A stretch of 64,000 nucleotides of DNA from Caballeronia hypogeia (lineage in GTDB: Bacteria > Pseudomonadota > Gammaproteobacteria > Burkholderiales > Burkholderiaceae), in contig NZ_FCOA02000002.1 of assembly GCF_001544875.2 (NCBI RefSeq), positions 62,001-126,000 of the forward strand, read 5' to 3'. This document shows, in pieces, positions 27,771-35,781 of the stretch. Below the pieces are notes generated by a model. It searched no databases. It was not told the origin of the DNA and saw only the letters and a program-made list of their open reading frames with translations. Made by a program: the position numbers and the translations under genes. Position 1 is the stretch's first letter; the number at the start of each line of letters is the position of its first letter.

Positions 27771-27788
27771 AGAAAATATAGAATTTCT
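27771..27788. promoter_or_regulatory. Inverted repeat in the MFS / LysR divergent region
   Basis: AGAAA-N8-TTTCT lies between the MFS and LysR genes. It is similar to sites at 28762 and 32165 and is a candidate operator for the LysR protein at 27842. Symmetry alone supports it. Confidence 0.33.
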
Positions 27789-27841
27789 GAACTGACACTC
27801 AAGGAAACCTGATCGAACGATCGGGGTTTTTCCCTAGCCCA

Positions 27842-28738
27842 ATGAGCAATATCCGCTTCCTGCGCACGTTCATCGCCGTTGCGCGTCATGGTTCGTTCGC
27901 CGCCGCCGCCGAGAAAGTCGCGCTCACTCAGGCCGCCGTGAGTATGCAGATGCAGTCGCTCGAAGACGATCTGAAACGGCCGCTGTTCGATCGCGTGGGC
28001 CGCACCAACCGGCTGACGAACATCGGCAAGCAGGTGTTGCCGCAGGCCGAGCGCATCGTCGCGCTGTACGACAGCATGCGGCTCACCGGGCTCGATGACG
28101 AGATCGCCGGCTCCGTCGCCATTGGCGCGGTGGATTCGGCGATGGGCGCGCTCGCCTCCGTCGTAACAGAGTTGAAAGGTCAGTATCCCCGTCTCGATGT
28201 GCGGCTCTTCACCGGCAAGGCGCTCGCGCTCGCGCCGCAAGTCGAGGCGGGCGAAATCGACGCGGCGGTGATCGTCGAGATGTCGGGCAAGACGCCCGCG
28301 AGTCTGAACTGGACCCCGCTTTATTCGGAGCCGCTGGTCGCCATCGGCTCGCCTTCGAGCGTCTCCGCGAACGTCGCCGAGATGCTCGCGAGCCGGCCGT
28401 TTTTGCGTTTCGATCGCGCGCAGCGCACCGGCGCGCTGATTGAGCGCGCGCTCAAGCACAATCGCCTCGCGGTGAACGAATTCCTCGAGCTTAATTCGCT
28501 GGAAGTGATCGTCGAACTCGTGCGGCAGGGCGCGGGCGTGTCGGTCGTGCCGCTGCTCGAATACGGCTCGTGGGCGAGCGATCCGGCGTTGCGCGTGATG
28601 CCGCTTGCGAAGAACACGCCGCGCCGCGTGGTCGGCATGCTGGAGCGCAAGATTCACGACCGGCACGCGGTCATGAGCGTCGTGCAGGAGCGCATTCGCA
28701 TGCGTTCACATGGCGCGATCGCGCCTCGCGAAAGCTAA
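27842..28738 (+). CDS. LysR-family transcriptional regulator
   Basis: 298 aa. HTH at about 1-60 (FLRTFIAVARHGSFAAAAEK, then ALTQAAVSMQMQSLE) and an effector-binding domain at about 90-290. It is flanked by a divergent MHS transporter and a downstream M20 amidohydrolase, so these are the likely targets. A small hairpin GATCG-aa-CGATC followed by GGGGTTTTT lies in its leader at about 27813-27831 and could attenuate expression. Confidence 0.92.
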   Translation: MSNIRFLRTFIAVARHGSFAAAAEKVALTQAAVSMQMQSLEDDLKRPLFDRVGRTNRLTNIGKQVLPQAERIVALYDSMRLTGLDDEIAGSVAIGAVDSAMGALASVVTELKGQYPRLDVRLFTGKALALAPQVEAGEIDAAVIVEMSGKTPASLNWTPLYSEPLVAIGSPSSVSANVAEMLASRPFLRFDRAQRTGALIERALKHNRLAVNEFLELNSLEVIVELVRQGAGVSVVPLLEYGSWASDPALRVMPLAKNTPRRVVGMLERKIHDRHAVMSVVQERIRMRSHGAIAPRES

Positions 28739-28761
28739 AGCTTTCCTTAAGTCACGGACAA

Positions 28762-28776
28762 GAAATATCAGCTTTC
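28762..28776. promoter_or_regulatory. GAAA-N7-TTTC site before the M20 gene
   Basis: GAAATATCAGCTTTC, 56 nt upstream of the M20 start. It shares the GAAA...TCAGC...TTTC pattern with the site at 32165. Candidate LysR box. Confidence 0.3.
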
Positions 28777-28831
28777 GCTGTGAATTCCGGCCATCGACAA
28801 TGCTTGATCCGTTCACGACAAAAGGACCAGC

Positions 28832-30025
28832 ATGTCGATCATTCCCGAGATCGCCGAATCGCGCGATGAAATCCAGGCCATCCGCCGCGATATCCACGCG
28901 CATCCCGAACTCCGCTACGAAGAAGAACGCACCGCCGAACTCGTCGCGCGCAAGCTGGAAAGCTGGGATATCGAAGTGACGTGCGGGCTCGGCAAGACGG
29001 GCGTCGTCGGCGTGTTGAGGAAGGGCACGAGCCAACGCGCGATCGGCTTGCGCGCCGACATGGACGCGTTGCCGATTCCCGAGCTGAATACCTTCGCGCA
29101 TGCATCGAAGCACCAGAACAAGATGCACGCGTGCGGCCACGACGGTCACACCGCGATGCTGCTCGGCGCGGCGCAATATCTCGCGAAGCATCGCGATTTC
29201 GACGGCACCGTGGTCTTCATCTTTCAGCCGGCGGAAGAAGGCGGCGGCGGCGCGAAAGCGATGATCGAAGACGGCCTGTTCCAGCGCTTTCCGGTGGATG
29301 CCGTGTTCGCGCTGCACAACTGGCCGGGCATGGCGGCCGGCGAATTCGGCGCGCGCGTCGGGGCGACGCAGGCATCGAGCAACGAGTTCGAGATTCGCAT
29401 CGAAGGCGTCGGCGCGCATGCTGCGATTCCGCATGACGGCGTCGATCCGGTGTTCACGGCGTTGCAGATCGGCACGGGTTTGCAGAGCATCGTGACGCGC
29501 AACAAGCGGCCGATCGATGCCGCCGTGCTCTCCATCACGCAGATGCAGGCCGGCCATGCCGTCAACGCGATTCCGACGACCGCGACGCTCGGCGGCACCG
29601 TGCGCACCTTTTCCGTCGATGTGCTCGATCTCATCGAAACGCGCATGAAGGAGATCGTCACGGCGACGGCGGCGGCGTATCGCTGCAAGGCCGAGGTCAG
29701 TTTCGTGCGCAACTATCCGCCGACCGTGAACACCGAGGCGGAAACGCATTTCGCGCTGGGCGTGATGCGCGATATCGTCGGCGAGGAACACGTGAACACG
29801 AACGTCGACCCGACCATGGGCGCCGAAGATTTCTCGTACATGCTGCTGGAAAAGCCCGGCTGCTATGCGTATATCGGCAATGGACTGGGCGCGCATCGCG
29901 AGCACGGACACGGCATCGGGCCGTGCATGCTGCACAACAGCAGCTACGACTTCAACGACGAACTCCTGCCGCTCGGCGCGACCTATTGGGTGCGGCTCGT
30001 CGAAAAATTCCTGTCACGCGCATGA
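28832..30025 (+). CDS. M20 family amidohydrolase (hippurate hydrolase-like)
   Basis: 397 aa. The zinc sites are visible: HACGHDGHTAMLLGAA and IFQPAEEGGGGAKAM (catalytic Glu pair); HNWPGMAAGEFG and a C-terminal MGAEDFSYML follow the family. It hydrolyses N-acyl amino acids such as hippurate or acylated residues in the cytoplasm; the exact substrate is open. The stop overlaps an upstream ATG of the next gene, so the pair is an operon downstream of a LysR regulator. Confidence 0.92.
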   Translation: MSIIPEIAESRDEIQAIRRDIHAHPELRYEEERTAELVARKLESWDIEVTCGLGKTGVVGVLRKGTSQRAIGLRADMDALPIPELNTFAHASKHQNKMHACGHDGHTAMLLGAAQYLAKHRDFDGTVVFIFQPAEEGGGGAKAMIEDGLFQRFPVDAVFALHNWPGMAAGEFGARVGATQASSNEFEIRIEGVGAHAAIPHDGVDPVFTALQIGTGLQSIVTRNKRPIDAAVLSITQMQAGHAVNAIPTTATLGGTVRTFSVDVLDLIETRMKEIVTATAAAYRCKAEVSFVRNYPPTVNTEAETHFALGVMRDIVGEEHVNTNVDPTMGAEDFSYMLLEKPGCYAYIGNGLGAHREHGHGIGPCMLHNSSYDFNDELLPLGATYWVRLVEKFLSRA

Positions 30026-30042
30026 CGGTCATGAGGAGCGAC

Positions 30043-31110
30043 ATGTTCTCAGCGACTTACAGAGAGGCGCGGCAGCGTTTCCTCGATAATGCCGCCGCGC
30101 GCAAGCACGCAGTCGATACGCGCGTGCTCGAAGGCGTGACCGGACTCGAAGGCGAGATGCTTGCGACCGATGTCGTGCGCATCGGTCCCGCCGATGCCAG
30201 GCGTCTGCTCGTGCTCACGTCCGGAACGCATGGCGTCGAAGGCTTTTGCGGCTCGGGCGCGCAGATCGCGCTGATGCAGGACGATGTGCTGCCCGCGCTG
30301 CTGGACAAGCTCGGCGTGGCGATGCTGCTCGTGCACGCGATCAATCCGTATGGCTTTTCGTATCTGAGCCGCACGACGGAAGGCAACGTGGACCTGAACC
30401 GCAACAGCGTGGACTTCGGCAAGTCGTTGCCGCAGAACGCGGGTTATGCCGAACTGCACGACTTGCTGATTCCTGCGAACTGGCCGCCTGACGCGGCGAA
30501 TGTCGCAGCGATCCGCGATTACATCGAAACGCGCGGGCAGTGGGCGTATCAGCAGGCCGTGACCACCGGGCAGTACACGCATGCGCAAGGCATGTTCTAC
30601 GGCGGCGCGGAAACGGCGTGGAGCACACGCACGATGCGCGCCTTGCTCGCCGAATACGGAGCGACGCGCACGGCGATCGGCTGGATCGACTTCCATACGG
30701 GTCTCGGGCCGAGCGGCTTCGGCGCGAAAATATGCGTGGGCGACGTGTCACGCGCGCGGCGCTGGTGGGGCGCCGACGTGACGAGCCCGTCCGATGGCAC
30801 GTCGATCGCGGCGGACGTCGCCGGGCCGCTGCTCGATACGCTGCGGCAGACATGCGCGCACGCGGCGATTGCGTCGATCGCGATCGAATATGGCACCGTG
30901 CCGCTCACCGACATGCTCGACATGCTGCGCGCCGATGTCTGGGTGCGTCATCATCCGGACGCGCCCGATGCATTGAAGGCCGAGATTCGCCGGCAGATTC
31001 GCGCGGCCTTTTATATGGATGACGACATCTGGCGCGGCATGATCCTGGGACAAGCTCGGGCGGCCGTGCTGCAGGCGCTGTATGGCCTGTCGCGCGAAGC
31101 AGGCGGCTAG
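30043..31110 (+). CDS. DUF2817 family M14-like zinc peptidase
   Basis: 355 aa. TSGTHGVEGFCGSGAQ gives the HxxE zinc ligands, with NPYGFSYLSRTTEGNVDLNR and IDFHTGLGPSG (third His) as in carboxypeptidase-like amidohydrolases. Start 30043 is preferred because AGGAG lies 4 nt upstream; in-frame ATGs at 30022 and 30031 are possible, the first overlapping the M20 stop. It probably removes or hydrolyses amides of the same substrate class as the M20 enzyme. It ends tail to tail, with a few overlapping bases, against the next gene on the minus strand. Confidence 0.85.
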   Translation: MFSATYREARQRFLDNAAARKHAVDTRVLEGVTGLEGEMLATDVVRIGPADARRLLVLTSGTHGVEGFCGSGAQIALMQDDVLPALLDKLGVAMLLVHAINPYGFSYLSRTTEGNVDLNRNSVDFGKSLPQNAGYAELHDLLIPANWPPDAANVAAIRDYIETRGQWAYQQAVTTGQYTHAQGMFYGGAETAWSTRTMRALLAEYGATRTAIGWIDFHTGLGPSGFGAKICVGDVSRARRWWGADVTSPSDGTSIAADVAGPLLDTLRQTCAHAAIASIAIEYGTVPLTDMLDMLRADVWVRHHPDAPDALKAEIRRQIRAAFYMDDDIWRGMILGQARAAVLQALYGLSREAGG

Positions 31111-32003
31111 CGCAGTTCGAGCCACATCGGCTGATGATCGGATGACCGGCTCTTCTGATCCGCCTCGCAGCCGACGATACGCGGCTTCAGATCTTCGGTG
31201 ACGAAGATGAAGTCGCACGCGAACGGGCCGTCGGGCCATTGATCGTGATCGTACAGGCCGACCGTCGCCGCGCGCGGTCCATTTGGATGCGCGCTGGTCC
31301 AGGCATCGGCGAACGAGGGCGCATCGGCAACCGGATCGAGCATCGCTCGGTACGCCGACGCTTCGAACGCGCTGTTGAAATCGCCGCAGATGATCGCGGA
31401 GTGTGGTCTCGCGGTGTCCGCGAACGGGCTGGCCTGGCTCTCGGCCTTCGCGGGATGCCGTTCGTGATCGCAGGCTTCGGCATGCAGTTCACGCAGACGC
31501 GCGACTTGCGCGAGCCGCTGCCTCTCCGAATAAAACTCCAGATGCGTGCTGATGATGCGCAGGGGGCCGACGTCGGTATCGATCACGGCTTCGAGCGCGA
31601 CGCGCAACATCGATGGTTTCGCCGGATCGGCCGGCCACGGCAATGAATGGCGCAGCACCTGACGCACCGGCAGGCGGCTCACGATCGCGTTGCCGAACTG
31701 CCGCCGCGCGAGACCCGCGCCCACGGGCGGCAGATCCGAGCCGATGCCGTCGATGACGGTCGCGCCCGGCACCAGCGTTTCCAGTTCCGCGAACTGATCG
31801 GCGCCGGGGCGCCCCGGGAGCCCGCCCGCCTGTTCGCTTTCGTGAAAGCCGCGCGTGACTTCCTGCAGGCACAGAACGTCGAAATCGTGCAGCGCCTTCG
31901 CTTCGCTGACGATGCGTGCCAGATCGACGCGGCCGTCCACGCCGCGCCCCCATTGAATGTTCCAGTCGACGAGTCGCATTTTCGAACTCAGGGGAGTTGC
32001 CAT
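31107..32003 (-). CDS. Endonuclease/exonuclease/phosphatase (EEP) family protein
   Basis: 298 aa with the EEP active-site set: MRLVDWNIQWG, CLQEVT (metal Glu), IISTHLEFYSE, CGDFNSAFEAS (Asp/Asn) and SRSSDHQPM (catalytic Asp-His). No signal peptide, so it is cytoplasmic. The substrate may be nucleic acid or a phosphoester. An internal ATG at residue 9 is an alternative start. Confidence 0.87.
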   Translation of the reverse strand: MATPLSSKMRLVDWNIQWGRGVDGRVDLARIVSEAKALHDFDVLCLQEVTRGFHESEQAGGLPGRPGADQFAELETLVPGATVIDGIGSDLPPVGAGLARRQFGNAIVSRLPVRQVLRHSLPWPADPAKPSMLRVALEAVIDTDVGPLRIISTHLEFYSERQRLAQVARLRELHAEACDHERHPAKAESQASPFADTARPHSAIICGDFNSAFEASAYRAMLDPVADAPSFADAWTSAHPNGPRAATVGLYDHDQWPDGPFACDFIFVTEDLKPRIVGCEADQKSRSSDHQPMWLELR

Positions 32004-32164
32004 TCCCTGACGGCAGCAAGGACTGTGCGCGCTCGGTTGCGCGCTGCGACATCCATAGTCGAAGTGGATGCGTACAACAAAGCGCGTTCAGATCATTCCC
32101 AATTGTTCGACGCGACAAATTCCATCGGCTCAAGCTCCGGGCGCGTGACGGTTTATTTCACAAT

Positions 32165-32185
32165 TCAGAAACTCAGCATTTCTGA
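32165..32185. promoter_or_regulatory. 7-7-7 inverted repeat upstream of the DUF4019 gene
   Basis: TCAGAAA, 7 nt, TTTCTGA: perfect arms about 60 nt before the DUF4019 start. The core GAAACTCAGCATTTC is close to the site at 28762. Candidate operator. Confidence 0.4.
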
Positions 32186-32243
32186 CTATCTCGATAGAAG
32201 CCGGCTTACAATTCGCGCGCTATCAACGAACCTCCTTCGCATC

Positions 32244-32744
32244 ATGAACGCAAGTATCAAACGCTCCCTCGCCGCGCTCCTGTTGATGTCCTTCGGAATC
32301 GCGAGCCAGGCGCAGCAAGCCCAGCCCGCACCGGTTCATTCCGCCGCTGTGAGATCGCTCACCAAGGAGCAGCAGGGCGCGCTCGACAAGCAGGATCAGG
32401 ATGTCGCGCAGGTTGCCGTGGCCATCGTCAGACTGATTGACCAGGACAAGGCGGGCGAGGTGTGGGATCAGTCGTCACCCATCGCCAGGCAGATCATCGC
32501 CCGCGATGCCTTTGTGAAGAAGATCGCTCACGACCGCGCACCGCTCGGCGCGCCCGGCATGCGCATGCCCATGGGCGTCAAGCATTACCAGTACGACGGC
32601 ACCGGCAACATGCCCGCCGGCGCGTATCTGAACATTCTCTTCGATACGCAATTCAGCCAGTCCGCTCAGTCGTCGCGCGAAATGGTGACCTTCATCCTCG
32701 ATTCGGACAACGTCTGGCGCTTCGTCGGCTATTCGGTGCGCTGA
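32244..32744 (+). CDS. Secreted DUF4019 domain protein
   Basis: 166 aa: a signal peptide (KRSLAALLLMSFGIASQAQQ) and one compact domain of ~120 residues, with AIVRLIDQDKAGEVWDQSS and REMVTFILDSDNVWRFVGYS. This is the DUF4019 pattern. Probably periplasmic. Function unknown. Monocistronic. Confidence 0.75.
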   Translation: MNASIKRSLAALLLMSFGIASQAQQAQPAPVHSAAVRSLTKEQQGALDKQDQDVAQVAVAIVRLIDQDKAGEVWDQSSPIARQIIARDAFVKKIAHDRAPLGAPGMRMPMGVKHYQYDGTGNMPAGAYLNILFDTQFSQSAQSSREMVTFILDSDNVWRFVGYSVR

Positions 32745-32763
32745 GGCGGCGTCGCGTGTTCGC

Positions 32764-33075
32764 TCACATGTTTGTGTAGGACGCGCACCAGCCGCGTCCG
32801 GCAACCAGCTTCTCACCGAAGAGCGTGCAGCCGCCCCAGGCGTCGCCGGATTTGCCGTCGAATAGCGAGCAATTCGCGCACGTCTGCCCGGCGACGAAAT
32901 TCGCGTATTTCGCCCGGTCGACCTTCGTGGCGTCCTCCTTGTAACCGACGGCGACCGCCGCCGGATCTTTTTCACTCAGATGTGGCGCATCGGCGCGGGC
33001 TTGCCTGAGCCACAGCGTCGAGCCCATGCCGATGCCGAAAATCACGAAGCTGCGGCGGGAAGCGTTCATTGTCAT
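32764..33075 (-). CDS. High-potential iron-sulfur protein (HiPIP)
   Basis: 103 aa. Tat-type leader SRRSFVIFGIGMG, then mature protein with C-x2-C-x13-C-x13-C (CANCSLFDG...WGGCTLFG...GRGWC) that binds one [4Fe-4S] cluster. It is a periplasmic electron carrier. An in-frame ATG two codons later is an equally good start. Confidence 0.9.
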   Translation of the reverse strand: MTMNASRRSFVIFGIGMGSTLWLRQARADAPHLSEKDPAAVAVGYKEDATKVDRAKYANFVAGQTCANCSLFDGKSGDAWGGCTLFGEKLVAGRGWCASYTNM

Positions 33076-33384
33076 GCACCGTTTCTTTTCGTGGGGAAAT
33101 CATCGCGCTTGCGGCGACGTGAATCGACGATACGCCGACGAGCGCCATCGCGCATCTTCCGTGGCGGCCGAGCCGGGGCGGCACACGTTTGCGAATCGAA
33201 CGACCGTCCGGTTCGGGAAAAGCCGGTTTCGTCATTCTCCTGGAACGCGCCGGCATCGTCGTTCATTCCATCCGCCGCTAAACCTTTGCGCGCGCGTGCC
33301 GTAAATCAGGCCAGAACGAAGTTGCAATCGCGTGAATCACCCCCGCGGCGCCCCCGCTGCGGCTCAATTCGAAGGAGAAGGACC

Positions 33385-33504
33385 GTGAGTGAACTGGATT
33401 GGATGATGGCTGGCGTGTATCTGGCAGCGCTTGTCGGCGGCACGCTTTTCATGAGCGTGCTGGCGCGGCGCAGCCTGAACAAGGTGAAGGACCGGGGGCA
33501 TTGA
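33385..33504 (+). CDS. 39-aa single-helix membrane peptide
   Basis: GTG start with SD GAAGGAG 8 nt upstream. The product SELDWMMAGVYLAALVGGTL, then FMSVLARRSLNKVKDRGH has one transmembrane helix and a basic tail. Function unknown. Confidence 0.5.
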   Translation: MSELDWMMAGVYLAALVGGTLFMSVLARRSLNKVKDRGH

Positions 33505-33583
33505 GAAAGTCGCGGGACCAGAGCGGATGGTCCGTAATCACGCGCCGAACGCCAGCTCGGCCGTGAAGCCAGTCATGTGCAGC

Positions 33584-33635
33584 AAAAAGAAAACGCGCGC
33601 CGCAAACCGATCATCAATCGGCCTGCGGCGCGCGT
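33584..33635 (-). terminator. Strong intrinsic terminator of the OFA transporter operon
   Basis: ACGCGCGCCGCA (33593-33604) pairs perfectly with TGCGGCGCGCGT (33624-33635), and CCGAT/ATCGG pairs inside the loop. On the minus strand the stem is followed by TTTCTTTTT. It lies 18 nt past the small-subunit stop. Confidence 0.87.
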
Positions 33636-33653
33636 CGATTTCCTTCTTCGGAC

Positions 33654-33791
33654 TCAGTGGAACAGTTTCATCGCTTGCGTGAGCGTGTTCGTCACGCCCC
33701 ACGCGAGCGGAATCAGCACATATGCCCAGAACAGCAAAAGCAGCCCCTTGTTCGACGGATGCGCTTCCTGTGCATCGATGCGGTCATTCAT
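33654..33791 (-). CDS. MFS transporter small subunit (45 aa)
   Basis: ATG 33791 with SD AGGAG encodes MNDRIDAQEAHPSNKG, then LLLLFWAYVLIPLAWGVTNT and LTQAMKLFH. One transmembrane helix with the pattern of the small proteins that accompany OFA-family carriers. It starts 21 nt after the transporter stop and precedes a strong terminator, so it is the second gene of that operon. It probably binds or stabilises the carrier. Confidence 0.82.
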   Translation of the reverse strand: MNDRIDAQEAHPSNKGLLLLFWAYVLIPLAWGVTNTLTQAMKLFH

Positions 33792-33812
33792 CGCGAATCT
33801 CCTCGTTGACTC

Positions 33813-35210
33813 TTAGTTGGCGGTCTGCGCCGACATGTTCATGTGATGCTTCTCGTGCACGCGCGAGACGAGCAGGTTGCAGATGAAGCCGATCACCAGC
33901 AGCGTCGCCATGATATGCAGCGTCATCGTGTATGCGTCCGCGCCGGCGACGCCGTGCGAAACCTGATATGCGCGCACATAGTTGACGAGCACCGGACCCG
34001 CGACGCCCGCCGCCGCCCATGCGGTCAGCAGCCGGCCGTGAATGCCGCCGACGAAAGCCGTGCCGAACATGTCCGCGAGATACGCGGGAATGGTCGAGAA
34101 GCCGCCGCCGTACATCGACAGGATGATCCCGTAAGCCAGCACGAACAACGCGATGTTGCCGGCGCTCGCGAACTGCGGCACGAGGTAATACAGCACCGCG
34201 CCCAGCACGAAGAACACGAAGTACGTATTCTTGCGGCCGATCCAGTCCGACGCCGACGCCCACACGAAGCGTCCACCCATGTTGAACAGGGACAGCAGCC
34301 CGACGAAGCCCGCCGCCGCGCCCGCCGTGATCGACGTCTTGAAGCTTTCCTGGATCATCACCGACGCCTGGCCGAGCACGCCGATACCCGCCGTCACGTT
34401 CAGGAACAGCACGAACCACAGCAGATAAAACTGCGGCGTCTTGAGCGCCTGGTCGATGTGCACGTGATTCTTCGTGATCATCTTCTTGGCGGTCGTGGGC
34501 GGCGTCCAGCCGGCCGGCTTCCAGTCAGCCGGCGGAATGCGGATCGCCATGGCGCCGATGGTCATCGAGATGAAATAGAGCACGCCGAGCACGAGGAAGG
34601 TTTCGGCCACGCCCGCGCTCGTCGCGCTCTTGAAGTGGTTCATCAGTGCGACGGAGCCGGGCGCCGCGATCATCGCGCCGCCACCGAAGCCCATGATCGC
34701 CATGCCCGTCGCCATGCCGCGACGGTCCGGGAACCAGCGGATCAGCGTCGATACCGGCGACACATAGCCGAGCCCCAGCCCGATGCCGCCGATCACGCCA
34801 TAGCCGAGATAAAGCAGCACGATCTGATGCAGATAGACGCCGAGCGCCGAGATCAGAAAGCCGCCGCCGAAGCAGCATGCCGCGGTGAACATCGTGCGGC
34901 GCGGGCCGACCTTCTCCAGCCACTTGCCCGCGAATGCCGCTGACAAGCCGAGAAATACGATCGCCAGCGAGAAGATCCAGCCGAGCGTGGTGAGCGTCCA
35001 GTCATCGGGTGCGGACTTCGTGATGCCGATAACCTTCGTGAGCGGCGCATTGAACACCGAGAACGCATAGGCCTGCCCGATGCACAAGTGAACAGCCAGC
35101 GCTGCGGGCGGCACCATCCAGCGCGAGAAGCCGGGCCGGGCGATGGTCGCCTCCTTGGAGAAAAAACCTGTCGGGCCGTGCGCGGCCCCTTGATTGATAG
35201 TGCTGTTCAT
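33813..35210 (-). CDS. OFA-family MFS transporter (oxalate/formate antiporter-like)
   Basis: 465 aa, 12 predicted helices. HLCIGQAYAFSVFNAPLTKV, ISALGVYLHQIVLLYLGYGV and RWFPDRRGMATGMAIMGFGG are typical of the OxlT group. ATG 35210 has SD GGAG 8 nt upstream; the in-frame start 13 codons earlier lacks one. Such carriers exchange or import small mono- and dicarboxylates; no oxalate decarboxylase genes are nearby, so oxalate itself is uncertain. Followed by its small subunit. Confidence 0.88.
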   Translation of the reverse strand: MNSTINQGAAHGPTGFFSKEATIARPGFSRWMVPPAALAVHLCIGQAYAFSVFNAPLTKVIGITKSAPDDWTLTTLGWIFSLAIVFLGLSAAFAGKWLEKVGPRRTMFTAACCFGGGFLISALGVYLHQIVLLYLGYGVIGGIGLGLGYVSPVSTLIRWFPDRRGMATGMAIMGFGGGAMIAAPGSVALMNHFKSATSAGVAETFLVLGVLYFISMTIGAMAIRIPPADWKPAGWTPPTTAKKMITKNHVHIDQALKTPQFYLLWFVLFLNVTAGIGVLGQASVMIQESFKTSITAGAAAGFVGLLSLFNMGGRFVWASASDWIGRKNTYFVFFVLGAVLYYLVPQFASAGNIALFVLAYGIILSMYGGGFSTIPAYLADMFGTAFVGGIHGRLLTAWAAAGVAGPVLVNYVRAYQVSHGVAGADAYTMTLHIMATLLVIGFICNLLVSRVHEKHHMNMSAQTAN

Positions 35211-35361
35211 TTGTGGTCTCCGTGGCGCGTCATACCAGCATGCGCGCACATCGTTTGCTCAAGGTGCCGCGCGGGGTCGCCGCACAGCAGTCGCCGTGGT
35301 CATGCGTTCGGCGATACGGTGTGCATCGCCTGTGCGCAAGGCCATTTCGCGTCGCCAAAAC

Positions 35362-35378
35362 ATGCGATGTAATCGCAT
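35362..35378. promoter_or_regulatory. Palindrome ATGCGAT-gta-ATCGCAT
   Basis: Perfect 7-3-7 symmetric site about 150 nt upstream of the OFA transporter start. Candidate operator for that operon; the regulator is unknown and no regulator gene is adjacent. Confidence 0.42.
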
Positions 35379-35594
35379 ATAAGTGCGACGCTTTGCCACG
35401 GCTGGCATGACCATAGACAAGTGTGAAAGGCTTTGCAATATGAACACTCGTGCCATAAGCGTTTGCCCGCAGCCCGTGCGCGCTTCATGCTGCAATGCGC
35501 GCCCATCGCGAACGCTTCGACGGTCTTCGTGCCAGTCCGATGACCCTGCGCGATTGCTGTATCGCATCGCTACAGGGCGGGGCAGGTGTTCTGA

Positions 35595-35611
35595 ATGTGA
35601 ACAGTTCACAT
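35595..35611. promoter_or_regulatory. Palindrome ATGTGAAC-A-GTTCACAT before the aldehyde dehydrogenase
   Basis: Perfect 8-1-8 symmetry, ending 9 nt before a TATAAA -10-like hexamer, so it covers the -35 region. A repressor site or an overlapping activator site is likely. The regulator is not in the window. Confidence 0.5.
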
Positions 35612-35781
35612 CGACCTCGTATAAACCCTGACGATGCACGGCGAAGCCGCATGCCGACGCGGCTCGCGCTGGTATCGCGCGATGGCTTTCGCGATGGCAT
35701 GGAACTCGCAAACAAGAGCGACCGGCGCCGGACATCGGCTGTGCCGGCCCGTTCACGTCGACATGCGAGGAGCACATAGAA

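Larger units (their letters stand above)
35211..35781. other. 571-nt divergent intergenic region with two palindromes
   Basis: No gene seen. It separates the OFA transporter (-) from the aldehyde dehydrogenase (+) and holds two perfect symmetric sites, at 35362 and 35595. A TATAAA hexamer at 35620-35625 lies just after the second and is a likely -10. I found no sigma-54 TGGCAC-N5-TTGC pattern. Confidence 0.5.

Noticed and set aside
35211..35781. Sigma-54 promoter before the aldehyde dehydrogenase, as in some ExaC/AcoD-type genes
   Set aside because: No TGGCAC-N5-TTGC-like element found; a TATAAA box next to a palindrome fits better.
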